Below, piece by piece: positions 17,369 through 25,620 of a stretch of DNA of 64,000 nucleotides. The DNA lies in the NCBI GenBank assembly GCA_903859155.1, contig CAIOLO010000130.1, positions 27,866 to 91,865 on the forward strand, given 5' to 3'. Position 1 is the stretch's first letter; each line of letters starts with the position of its first letter. Source of the DNA: an uncultured beta proteobacterium (GTDB lineage Bacteria > Pseudomonadota > Gammaproteobacteria > Burkholderiales > SG8-39). A program made the position numbers and the translations under genes. Below the pieces are notes generated by a model. The model was not told the DNA's origin and did no database searches. It saw only the letters and a program-made list of their open reading frames with translations.

Positions 17369-18385
17369 ATGAAAACAATTGCCATCGAGGAACACTTCAC
17401 CACGCAGGGCTATCAGGACCACCTGCGCTCGCGTTCCGCCTACCCTCGCATCGAAACCGTCACCGACGAGAACGGCGTGAAGACCGAGCGCCTCGCACGC
17501 AACGCCAGGAGCTCGCGCCCGCTCACGCCGCGACTGGCGGGAAAGCTGCTCGACCTCGGTCCTGCCCGCTTCGCGGAGATGGACCGCGCCGGCATCGATA
17601 TGCAGGTGGTGATGCTCGCCGGACCGGGCGTCGAGGATCTGCTCGACACCCCCAGCGCGAACGCGCAGGCACATGACATCAACGACGAACTGGCCGCCGC
17701 CTGCAAAAAGTATCCCGATCGACTCGCAGGCTTTGCCACGCTTTCATATGGGGACCCGGAAGGCGCGGCCAGGGAGCTGCAACGCTCGGTCACCCAGCTG
17801 GGCCTGAAAGCCACCAAGATCAATTCGCACTACGAGGGCGAATACCTGGACGAAAAGAAGTACTGGCCGTTGTTTGAAGCGGCCGAAAACCTCGGCGTGC
17901 CGATTTACATCCACCCCAAGGAGCCTCCCAAGGGCATGCGCGATCTTCTGGGATATCCGGTTCTGGGCGGAGCGATGTGGGGTTTCCAGGCAGACGTGAG
18001 CCTGCACGCGCTGCGCCTCATGTGCGGCGGGGTGTTCGAGCAGTTTCCGAAGCTCAAGATCATCCTCGGACATCTGGGCGAGGGCATCCCGTTCTGGCTG
18101 TGGCGCATCGACAACATCTGGTCGCGCAGCGCCAGGAAGTATCCCAAGCGTCCGCCGGGCGAATATTTCCGCGAGAATTTCTACGTCACCACCAGTGGCA
18201 TGTTCGGTGTGGAAGCCTTCGACTGCGTGTATCGCGTACTGGGCGCGGACCGCATTCTTTACGCCGTGGATTATCCCTACGAGATCATCGACGAGGGCGC
18301 GAAGTTCATGGACGCGGTCAATATTCCCGACGCTGACAAGGCCAAGATCCGCCACCTCAACGCCGAAAAGCTGTTGTCGCTGTGA
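17369..18385 (+). CDS. Amidohydrolase-2 family, resorcylate-decarboxylase-like
   Basis: A 338-residue TIM-barrel metalloenzyme close in layout to gamma-resorcylate (2,6-dihydroxybenzoate) decarboxylase. The N-terminal AIEEHF gives E7 and H9, with H182 (YIHPKEPP), H235 (GHLGEGIPFW) and D301 (YAVDYPYE) completing the expected metal site. NRGR-type decarboxylases add or remove a carboxylate ortho to a phenolic OH. AGGAGGAGG lies before the ATG. It is followed by the second dihydroxyphthalate-decarboxylase-like gene, which supports an aromatic-acid role. Hydrolysis of a lactone is the alternative for this family. Confidence 0.88.
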   Translation: MKTIAIEEHFTTQGYQDHLRSRSAYPRIETVTDENGVKTERLARNARSSRPLTPRLAGKLLDLGPARFAEMDRAGIDMQVVMLAGPGVEDLLDTPSANAQAHDINDELAAACKKYPDRLAGFATLSYGDPEGAARELQRSVTQLGLKATKINSHYEGEYLDEKKYWPLFEAAENLGVPIYIHPKEPPKGMRDLLGYPVLGGAMWGFQADVSLHALRLMCGGVFEQFPKLKIILGHLGEGIPFWLWRIDNIWSRSARKYPKRPPGEYFRENFYVTTSGMFGVEAFDCVYRVLGADRILYAVDYPYEIIDEGAKFMDAVNIPDADKAKIRHLNAEKLLSL

Positions 18386-18446
18386 TGATCGCAACCCGAT
18401 TCCCGCAGGCGCTCATGGCCCGTGAATATCAATGGAGCAATTGAAC

Positions 18447-19580
18447 ATGGCAAAAAGCAAGGAAAAACCCTCGAAAGCGGCAAAGAAGAAACCGGTGGCG
18501 AAAAAACCCGCAGTGCGCAAGGCTGCCGCCAAATCGCAACACAGCGCAAAACCGGCAATTGCGCGCCGCTCGCCGGGCAAACTCAAACTCACCATGATGA
18601 CGGGCAACTATGAAACCGTGCGCGCCCTGAAAGACGGAACGGTCCAGGCCAAGGGCATCGAACTGATCATCGGGGGCTATCCGGGTGGCCGCGATATCCA
18701 CACCAAGGTGGCCGTGGGCGAGGGCTGTGACATCAACGAATTCAACGGCGGGCAATACTGCATCGTCAAGGACAAGGGGCGCGACATCATCGGCATTCCG
18801 GTGTTCCTGCACCGGCGCTTCCGCCACGGTTTCATTTTCATCAACAAGAATGCCGGGATCAAGAGCCCCAAGGACCTGATCGGCAAGCGCATCGGCATGA
18901 ACTCCTATGGACCGGCGGCGCATTACTGGATGCGCGGGCATCTGGAGCATGATTTCGGCGTACCGCACCGCTCCATGACCTATGTGGTCGAGCGACCGGA
19001 GGATGTGACCTCGATGGATACGCCGGCAGACCTCAAGTTCGAACTGCTGCCCAAAGGCAAGGACGTCGAGGAGATGCTGCTCCATGGCGAGCTCGATGTC
19101 ATCATGGCGCCGGGGGTTCCCAAGGCGGTCGCCGAGCGCGATCCGCGCGTCGGCCACCTGTGGGACAACTACGTCGATGTCGAGCGCGATTATTTCCGCC
19201 GCACCGGCATCTTTCCGATCATGCATATCACCACCCTCCCGATGGAGATCGTGACCAAGTATCCCTGGGTGGTGGAGAGCCTGACGCATGCGTTCGACGA
19301 AGCCAAGCAGCTCGCGTTCAAGCGGTTGGCCAATCCGCGCATCGTGCCGCTGGCGTGGTTCCGCTCCGATTGGGAAGACGAGCGCCATTTTCTCGGTCGC
19401 GACCCCTGGGAATACGGACTTTCCGACATCAACAAGAAGAATTACGATCTGCTGGCACAGTTCGTGTACGAACAGGGCATGACCCAACGACGCATGACGC
19501 TGAAGGATCTGTTCGCCAAAGAGGCCTTCGAGCTCGAACTGCCCTTGCCGCTGAAACATCCGGTCGAATACGACTTTTAG
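18447..19580 (+). CDS. 4,5-dihydroxyphthalate decarboxylase-like protein with basic tail (copy 2)
   Basis: A 377-residue paralog of the protein at 13609-14727. The core runs from about residue 47 (LKLTMMTGNYETVRALKDG) and shares CDINEFNGG, VFLHRRFRHGFIFIN, DLIGKRIG, FPIMHITTLPMEIVTKYPWVVE and DPWEYGL. The tail of about 45 residues is richer in lysine than copy 1 and has KKPVAKKPAVRKAAAK, the repeat type seen in histone H1-like proteins. The ATG at 18447 with GGAG nine bases ahead is preferred over the ATG at 18432. The tail is not a signal peptide, so the protein is probably cytoplasmic. Two copies may serve two substrates or form a heteromer. Confidence 0.75.
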   Translation: MAKSKEKPSKAAKKKPVAKKPAVRKAAAKSQHSAKPAIARRSPGKLKLTMMTGNYETVRALKDGTVQAKGIELIIGGYPGGRDIHTKVAVGEGCDINEFNGGQYCIVKDKGRDIIGIPVFLHRRFRHGFIFINKNAGIKSPKDLIGKRIGMNSYGPAAHYWMRGHLEHDFGVPHRSMTYVVERPEDVTSMDTPADLKFELLPKGKDVEEMLLHGELDVIMAPGVPKAVAERDPRVGHLWDNYVDVERDYFRRTGIFPIMHITTLPMEIVTKYPWVVESLTHAFDEAKQLAFKRLANPRIVPLAWFRSDWEDERHFLGRDPWEYGLSDINKKNYDLLAQFVYEQGMTQRRMTLKDLFAKEAFELELPLPLKHPVEYDF

Positions 19581-19608
19581 TCCGGTCCGGGCAAACAGGT
19601 CACGATCC

Positions 19609-20949
19609 ATGTCCGACACGTTTGACGGCGCGGTGTTCCGCAGAGGCGATCCGGGCTACGAGGAGGCACGACGCGGGCAGATGTGGAACGCCTGCGTCCC
19701 GGCACGCTTTGCGCAGGTCGTCGTGCACGCAGGCAGCGAGCGCGATGCTGTCAATGCGGTTCGCCTGGCTAAGCATGAAGGCCTGCGCATCGCAATACGG
19801 TCCGGCGGCCACAGCTGGGCGGCGAATTTTCTGCGTGATGGCGGCATGCTGCTCGATCTGTCGCGACTCCAGGAATGGAGCATCAATATTCACGCCCGAA
19901 CCGCCTGGGTCCGGCCCGGGGTCATCGGCAGCGACCTCAACCGGGCGCTAAAAGCACACGGCCTTTTCTTTCCCACCGGTCACTGTATGAGTGTGGGTCT
20001 GGGCGGGTTTCTGCTGCAGGGCGGCTTTGGATGGAACTCAAGGCTGTGGGGCCCCGCCTGCGCGAGCGTAACCGCTGTCGACGTAGTTACCGCGGATGGC
20101 GAACTGTTGCATGCGAATGCGACGCAGAACAGCGAGATCTATTGGGCCGCACGCGGATCGGGTCCGGGATTTTTCGGCGCAGTCACGCGTTTTCACCTGG
20201 CGCTCAGGCCGCGGCCCAAAGTCATGATGAACAGCACCTATCTTTACCCGGTTGAGCTGCTCGAAGAGGTGTTCGGCTGGGCCGCGGCAATCCGCCCGCG
20301 CCTGCCGCGCAACATGGAACCGCTGCTATTCCTGCGCCGCGACCTGTTCGGTCATGCCGGTCCCGGGATTCTGGTCATGGGCCCGACCATGGCAGACAGT
20401 CGCGAGGAAGCGCTCGCGGCACTGGCGCTACTCGAGACCTGTCCGGTGCTGGACCGGGCGCTCAGGCGAGAAGTCAATGTGGAGACTGAGATCGAGGAAA
20501 TGATTGCCGGCGGCGAGGAAATGCTTTATTGGCCGAACCGGCGCTATGCCGCGGACAACATGTGGACTAACGCGTCTGCCCGGGAACTGCTGCCGGAAAT
20601 GCACCGCATCGCCTCGACCCTGCCCGGCGCGCCTTCGCACATGATGTGGATACTCTGGGGCCCGGCGCTGGATCTGCCGGACATGGCATTCTCGATGCAG
20701 AGTGACATCTACGTCGCGCTGTACTCGGTGTGGGAGAGCCAAGCCCAAGACGCGGTTCATCAGACCTGGGTGCGCGATCACATGAAGGTGCTGGAACCTC
20801 TTGCCAGCGGCATACAGCTTGCCGACGAGAACCTGGCCGCGCGCCCGTTCAGGTTCATGTCGGAGGAGAATTTGAAGCGGCTGGATAGGTTGCGCGCAAA
20901 GTACGATCCGCAAGGGCTGTTTCACAGCTACATGGCATTGCCCGCATAA
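19609..20949 (+). CDS. BBE/PCMH-type FAD-linked oxidoreductase
   Basis: A 446-residue flavoprotein of the berberine-bridge-enzyme group. RSGGHSW (residues 64-70) holds H68, the usual site of covalent FAD attachment, and PTGHC holds C126, the second anchor in bicovalent members. LGGFLLQGGFGW follows, completing the PCMH domain. The C-terminus has the short berberine-like tail with YDPQGLFHSY, where the usual N of FDPxNxF is a Q-G variant. Such enzymes oxidise alcohols, sugars or phenolics with oxygen. It starts 28 bases after the decarboxylase-like gene, so it is likely co-transcribed. No signal peptide is seen. Confidence 0.88.
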   Translation: MSDTFDGAVFRRGDPGYEEARRGQMWNACVPARFAQVVVHAGSERDAVNAVRLAKHEGLRIAIRSGGHSWAANFLRDGGMLLDLSRLQEWSINIHARTAWVRPGVIGSDLNRALKAHGLFFPTGHCMSVGLGGFLLQGGFGWNSRLWGPACASVTAVDVVTADGELLHANATQNSEIYWAARGSGPGFFGAVTRFHLALRPRPKVMMNSTYLYPVELLEEVFGWAAAIRPRLPRNMEPLLFLRRDLFGHAGPGILVMGPTMADSREEALAALALLETCPVLDRALRREVNVETEIEEMIAGGEEMLYWPNRRYAADNMWTNASARELLPEMHRIASTLPGAPSHMMWILWGPALDLPDMAFSMQSDIYVALYSVWESQAQDAVHQTWVRDHMKVLEPLASGIQLADENLAARPFRFMSEENLKRLDRLRAKYDPQGLFHSYMALPA

Positions 20950-21068
20950 CAGGCAGGGATCGCAGCGGCGGCGCGGAGGCCCACGTCTGCGCCGCAATCC
21001 ATACGCAAACTATAATGCGGGTGTTAGGATCGCGCGGCACGCGCCAGTCGTCAAGGGGAGGATCGGAC

Positions 21069-22055
21069 ATGTATGACACTTCAAGCAATGCGTTGCGCCG
21101 GAAAATCGTTCTGGGCGCCGGTGCCAGTGCATTGATCGCACCGTTTGCCGGATTCGCGCAGGGCATCTCGGGCAAACCGGTGCGCATCATCCTCGGCCAG
21201 ACGGCCGCCACGACGCCGGATCTTGTCGCGCGATTGCTTGCGCAACGGCTGCAGGCAAAATGGAATCAGCCCTTCGTGGTTGAGAATCGCGGCGGCGCCG
21301 GTGGCGCCATCGGCCTTGACGCGGTGTCCAAGGCACCGCCCGACGGCCACACCATCACCGTCAATGTCAATTCAACGCTGACGCTGCCTCTTTTTTTCAA
21401 GATAGACTTTGACATTCTGACCGGCTTTACACCGATCACCATGCTCGCGCAGAACCTGTTTGCGCTCGCCGTGCATCCTTCGGTGCCGGCGTCCAACCTG
21501 CGCGAGTTCCTCGATTGGGCAAAAAAAAGCGGCACTGTTATCAACTATGGTTCTCCCGGCAACGGCACGCACCATCACCTCATCATGGAATCGCTCAAGC
21601 TGCGCACCGGCATTGAGATGACGCACGTTCCTTACAAAGGTTCGGCGCCTGCCTTCACCGACCTCATCGGCGGACAGATTCTGGCCATGTTCGTACCCAT
21701 GGGTACAGCCATTACCCTGGGCGGCGGCGGCAAGATTCGTGTGCTGGGCGCATCGGGACGTGAACGCTCGCCGCTCAACCCCAATCTGCCATCACTGCAT
21801 GAGCAAGGCATGACAGGATTCAACTTCTCAGCATGGTTCGCAGCCTGGGGGCCCGCAGGAATGAGCGGCGAACTGGTGGCGAAGTACCGGAATACCCTGA
21901 TTGAGATTCTGGCGGAAGCCGACGTCAGGGACAATCTCGCCAAGCAGGGGGTGTCGGTGCGCACCAGCACACCCGATGAATTGACGCGCGCCAACCGCGA
22001 GGACTACGACATGCTCGCCAAGCTCATCAAGGAGGCAAATATCAGGGGTGACTGA
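21069..22055 (+). CDS. Bug/TctC-family substrate-binding protein, Tat-like signal
   Basis: A 328-residue Bug receptor. The N-terminus NALRRKIVLGAGASALIAP has paired arginines before the hydrophobic core, so export may be through the Tat route, unlike the other Bug proteins here. Family blocks are present: GKPVRIILGQTAATTPDLVARLL, WNQPFVVENRGGAGG, PPDGHTITV, HVPYKGSAPAFTDLIGG and LPSLHEQGM. The ATG at 21069 has GGGGAGGA upstream; the frame is open back to 21015 without a better start. It closes the plus-strand catabolic cluster. Confidence 0.92.
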   Translation: MYDTSSNALRRKIVLGAGASALIAPFAGFAQGISGKPVRIILGQTAATTPDLVARLLAQRLQAKWNQPFVVENRGGAGGAIGLDAVSKAPPDGHTITVNVNSTLTLPLFFKIDFDILTGFTPITMLAQNLFALAVHPSVPASNLREFLDWAKKSGTVINYGSPGNGTHHHLIMESLKLRTGIEMTHVPYKGSAPAFTDLIGGQILAMFVPMGTAITLGGGGKIRVLGASGRERSPLNPNLPSLHEQGMTGFNFSAWFAAWGPAGMSGELVAKYRNTLIEILAEADVRDNLAKQGVSVRTSTPDELTRANREDYDMLAKLIKEANIRGD

Positions 22056-22082
22056 GCCACGCCGTCGGGCTGAAAAATCCGC

Positions 22083-22385
22083 TCAGCCCGATTTTGCCAG
22101 CAGGCTGAAATGTTCCACCACGGGCTGGCCCGCAAAAAATCCGCCGACAATGGTGCGCCACTCGGCGAAGGCGGGGGAGCCGCGAAAATCGACGGTATGG
22201 GATTCCAGCGTGTCCCAGAAAATCATGAGCAGATAACGCTCTGGCGACTCGATGCCCTTGTTGACCTTGTAACCGTTGAACCCCTTCGCTTTCGCGATGA
22301 CGGTTTCCACGCCTTTCTTTATCGCAATATCGAATTCGGCCTGCTTTCCCGGATGGATCCGGATATCGGCTAGTTCCAGCACCAT
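22083..22385 (-). CDS. Antibiotic-biosynthesis-monooxygenase (ABM) domain protein
   Basis: A 100-residue protein with a single ABM/dimeric alpha-beta-barrel domain: VLELADIRIHPGKQAEFD at the start, GFNGYKVNKGIESPERYLLMIFWDTLESH in the middle, and FRGSPAFAEWRTIVGGFF. Small ABM proteins act as monooxygenases, isomerases or helper proteins. The ATG at 22385 begins the domain; the longer frame upstream has no domain content. It converges with the Bug gene and is not clearly part of that operon. Confidence 0.82.
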   Translation of the reverse strand: MVLELADIRIHPGKQAEFDIAIKKGVETVIAKAKGFNGYKVNKGIESPERYLLMIFWDTLESHTVDFRGSPAFAEWRTIVGGFFAGQPVVEHFSLLAKSG

Positions 22386-22574
22386 GATGAACCTCAAGTA
22401 TGATCGGATCGCCGATATTATCGCGAAGCCATGCTGCGCCCGCTGCATATGTTTTTTTTGCCTAAAAGCGCGGCAGTGCGGTGGCATCGAACTTCCGGCG
22501 CGGCGGGACTTCCGGTAGTCAGGGCGTCATCTTGCGGCAACGACATTGAACACGGCCGTTAATCTGGAATACCT

Positions 22575-23120
22575 ATGGCCCTAAAAGCAACCATATTCAA
22601 GGCACAGGTCCACATCGCCGACATGGAACGCGGCTATTACGCAGAGCACGCGTTGACACTGGCCCGGCATCCCTCGGAAACCGACGAGCGAATGATGCTG
22701 CGCATTACGGCATTTGCCGTCAATGCCCACGAAACCCTGGAATTCGGCAAGGGGCTGAGCGACGAGGATGAGCCCTGTCTATGGCAGAAAAGCCTCACCG
22801 GAACGATCGAGCGATGGATCGAGGTCGGCCTTCCGGATGTCAAGCGCCTGCGCAAGGCCTGCGGACGCTCGCGTCATGTTTGCGTGTATGCCTATGGGCG
22901 CGGCGCCGGGATCTGGTGGCGTCAGAACTGCGAGGACCTCGCCCGCCACGACAATTTGGTTGTATGGACAATCGGCGTTGAGGCAACCCAGGCGCTGGCT
23001 GCGCTGACAGAGCGCAATATGAATCTGCAGTTCACCATCCAGGACGGGGTGATATTCGCCACTGACGAAAAACGCTCGGTACAAATCGAGCCGCAGCTGT
23101 TAAAGCGCGACACAACGTAA
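22575..23120 (+). CDS. yaeQ: YaeQ family protein
   Basis: A 181-residue YaeQ protein, of the usual length. Motifs include MALKATIFKAQVHIADMERGYY at the start, ADMxR and HPSETDERMMLRITAFAVNA, LWQKSLTGTIERWIEVGLPD, and VWTIGVEATQALAAL near the end. YaeQ has a PD-(D/E)XK nuclease-like fold; its cell function is uncertain. It is a single gene, converging with the small membrane protein gene at 23133-23498. Confidence 0.93.
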   Translation: MALKATIFKAQVHIADMERGYYAEHALTLARHPSETDERMMLRITAFAVNAHETLEFGKGLSDEDEPCLWQKSLTGTIERWIEVGLPDVKRLRKACGRSRHVCVYAYGRGAGIWWRQNCEDLARHDNLVVWTIGVEATQALAALTERNMNLQFTIQDGVIFATDEKRSVQIEPQLLKRDTT

Positions 23121-23132
23121 GCGGGACAAAGT

Positions 23133-23498
23133 CTATTTTGCGGCGGGACTCACAACTTGAGGAGGCGCCTTGAGTTCCGTTTCCATTTTCATATTATCCA
23201 ATGGCGTTCCGGTGGAAAGCACTGAGGGCGACGCAGCGTGTGACGTATCCCCGGTTTGTCCCTCGGCGGTAGAGCGGTCAATCGTTCCCGACGAACTTTG
23301 ACGGCTCTGTTGAATTTGAAAAACTATGGGATTGACGTTGGATCTTGGCGTGATCTGCCAAAGCAACCAAAGAATCCAAAGCACGCTGATAAAAATCACC
23401 GTCGCCAGAAACCTCCAGAACAGGTTCGATCCGAAACTGACTCGCGGTGCTGACTCTGCATTGTCGAGGACATCTTCCGTCACGCCAAAACCCCGCAT
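23133..23498 (-). CDS. Small single-pass membrane protein, unknown
   Basis: A 121-residue protein with one membrane segment (about residues 27-49, FWRFLATVIFISVLWILWL). A short polar head precedes it and a serine-, threonine- and proline-rich tail of about 70 residues follows. No family is recognised. It ends 12 bases from the yaeQ stop, and codon use is in keeping with its neighbours. It may be a true anchored protein, but the lack of any recognised domain keeps confidence moderate. Confidence 0.5.
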   Translation of the reverse strand: MRGFGVTEDVLDNAESAPRVSFGSNLFWRFLATVIFISVLWILWLLWQITPRSNVNPIVFQIQQSRQSSSGTIDRSTAEGQTGDTSHAASPSVLSTGTPLDNMKMETELKAPPQVVSPAAK

Positions 23499-24463
23499 GA
23501 ATATGCAACAGCCCGAATGATACAGGCGCTGGAATCGATGATGTCCCAGGGTATTGCACGGGTATTCCTAGCCATGCTGGTTGGCGCGAACCGCACGCGC
23601 ACGGAGGGCGGTCTGTTCGAGGCTATTTGATTTTCGCCCGGCGCGTGAACCGGAGGTTGGGCAACATGTCGGTGCGTCATACGGCTCGCGATTGTTGAGC
23701 ATCCAGGATCGCGAGAAACTTGTTTCCGACTGCGTCCTATGCATACTCGACTAACTTTGCGCCCGAACGTTTTCCGGGCTCCGACGCATGCCTGAATTTG
23801 GAGACCATCGGGTCGGACGGCAACCGATGCTTCTCACCCTTGCTAATTCGCTGCTCCCTTGGATTTCATTGCCACACAATTGGCAGCGGCAATCATTGGG
23901 AATCGACGCCCCGCTGCCAATGCCAATCTTGTCGAATCGGAACTGAACAAGCTTCCCGGCACCACAAGTCAGTGTATTGGCACTGCCAGGCCGGAAAATT
24001 GATTGCTCCGGTGGAACTACGGATGATTCAACGCTTTTCTCCAATATATTTCGGCAATCCCGACTGAAATCTGCACCATTTGACATATTTCGGATAAAAT
24101 CGGCAAAAAACAGGTATTTATTGAATTTTTCAACGTATTTGGCAATACCGTTTCCAATGATATTTAACAGAGGTTTTATTCGCTGCAATGCACAATTCCT
24201 TGTTTTTTCACCGATTTGCGCCAAATTTTTGGCGCTGCGCGCACTTCAGTTACGGTTCAAGCACACAAAATTGATTGCCTGCCACGCACTTTGGGCTGGA
24301 CCAGATCGAAAATCACGCGTATAAGAAGCTTGCAGGAATTTGAGGGAATGGGATTTTCATCCGTTGTGCACGCTATGGCGTTGTCGGCAGGTTGTAGTTC
24401 TTCATCCTGAAATCTCCGCGTCCGGGCGAAAGCCCAATCTTTATTTTTTTTGGGATAAGAGTA
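23499..24463. other. Gene-poor, partly AT-rich stretch ahead of cold-shock gene
   Basis: This stretch of 965 bases has only open frames that lack domain signals and ribosome sites. The part from about 24060 to 24230 is clearly AT-rich against the GC-rich window, with many A and T runs, and may hold the promoter region of the cold-shock gene. I see no recognised RNA gene, but a small RNA could be present. The last 60 bases hold the hairpin described at 24424-24451. Confidence 0.5.
24424..24451 (+). promoter_or_regulatory. Terminator-like hairpin in cold-shock gene leader
   Basis: GGGC (24424-24427), a GAAA loop and GCCC (24432-24435) are followed by AATCTTTATTTTTTTT. This short stem with a U-tract lies 12-40 bases before the cold-shock ATG at 24464. 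It looks like an intrinsic terminator or attenuator within the leader. The stem is short, so its strength is uncertain. A true terminator of a transcript ending just upstream is the other reading. Confidence 0.45.
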
Positions 24464-24670
24464 ATGGCCACAGGCACTGTGAAATGGTTTAACGACGCCA
24501 AGGGTTTCGGTTTTATTACGCCCGACGGCGGCGGCAAGGATCTTTTTGCGCATTTTTCCGCAATCGGAGGCAGCGGTTTCAAGACACTCAAAGAAAACCA
24601 GAAGGTTTCCTTTGACGTGACTACGGGACCCAAGGGCGACCAGGCGACCAACATCAAGGCGCTGGACTAG
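24464..24670 (+). CDS. Cold-shock protein (CspA family)
   Basis: A 68-residue cold-shock domain protein. [21 protein letters not shown] carries RNP1 (KGFGFI, residues 13-18), and DLFAHFS (26-32) is RNP2. It binds single-stranded RNA and DNA as a chaperone. The length matches the family. The leader has a terminator-like hairpin close to the start codon, and a strong hairpin follows the stop. It is a single gene. Confidence 0.96.
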   Translation: MATGTVKWFNDAKGFGFITPDGGGKDLFAHFSAIGGSGFKTLKENQKVSFDVTTGPKGDQATNIKALD

Positions 24671-24990
24671 CATATGACTTGCGCGTTGCGCCCAGGTGAC
24701 TGGGCGCGACGCGCAGCATTGCTGTCTGGCGTTGAGACGTACGGTTGCCTCTGAACAGTTTGCTTCGCGCATCCTGTTCATCGTCGCTTGCTGCGCATAC
24801 CAGTTAAGGTTCCGCTGGGGTGTGTTTTTGTTCGCCCGTAGCTCCTCGCATGCACTGAATCAACTCAGGTTTTCGCTTGGTTTCGCGACAGCCGGAAAAT
24901 CGATTCGGGGAATTCTTTTCGCCGGGAAAAGCCCGCGTGGAAAATTCCAACCTGCTCCGCCGTCACTTTCTACGCTCGGCCACCCCGCAC
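24671..24990. other. Intergenic stretch between cold-shock gene and Bug pseudogene
   Basis: These 320 bases hold the hairpin at 24681-24714 and otherwise no open frame with domain content or a ribosome site. Only shadow frames cross it. I see nothing else that can be supported. Confidence 0.5.
24681..24714 (+). terminator. Strong hairpin after the cold-shock gene
   Basis: GCGCGT-T-GCGCCCAG and CTGGGCGC-G-ACGCGC form a 14-bp stem with one mismatch around a GTGA loop. It lies 10 bases after the cold-shock stop. There is no following T-tract, so it may terminate weakly or protect the 3' end of the mRNA. Confidence 0.55.
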
Positions 24991-25534
24991 CTAATTGGTG
25001 CTCTGGATTCCCGCTTGTTTTACCACCCGAATCCACTTTTGCCGCTGCTCATTCGCCCACGCGCCAAATTCCTCTGGTGTTCCGCCAGCCGGCATCAAAC
25101 CCAATGCTTTCATTTTCGATTGCACGTCGGGCACCTTGATCAGTTCGTTCAACATGCCGTTTGGCAGCACGACGACATCCCGAGGCGTGCCTGCCGGACC
25201 CATCAGACCGGTTCCCGAGGTGGAAGTCATGGCGGGCAATCCAACTTCCGCCATGGTCTGAACTTCGGGAATATCCTGGTGCCACGAAGCTCCGGTCACC
25301 GCGAGGGCACGCACTTCGCCGCTGCGGATCCTTGAGCCCGCAATGTCGAACATCATATCCGCCTCGCCGGACATCACTGCGATCAGTACCGGGTATATCA
25401 GTAGGGCCTCCCGCTGCAGAGGGAACGATGATGCGCACGGGTTTCTGCGAATAGGCTTGCGCACGGCCGTCGGGTGCACCGGCAAAGACCATCGCTGCAA
25501 CGATGGCAACGGCTCCGAGCATCCGGAACTTCAT
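24991..25534 (-). pseudogene. Broken Bug receptor gene with internal deletion and frame change
   Basis: The minus strand from an ATG at 25534 encodes a typical Bug head: signal peptide, AYSQKPVRIIVPSAAGGPTDI. The frame then loses family content. From about 25400 a second frame carries the typical second half: MSGEADMMFDIAGSRIRSGEVRALAVTG, PEVQTMAEVGLPA, TGLMGPAGTP and a normal C-terminus. About 100 residues expected between (the ENRPGAGG to VPYKG part) are absent. The junction is near 25395-25400. So the gene suffered an internal deletion that also changed frame and is not functional. It follows the flavoprotein gene at 25621-27117. Confidence 0.82.
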
Positions 25535-25620
25535 GAGTGCTGCCTCTTTACTCCAAAAAGCGTCCTGATTTTCAGTCAGTGACATGGGACCATGTGTCAG
25601 TCCGGCGTGCTTCGAGGCGT

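Noticed and set aside
23720..24067. 115-codon frame in the gene-poor region
   Set aside because: No ribosome site, no domain and mixed composition; treated as intergenic.
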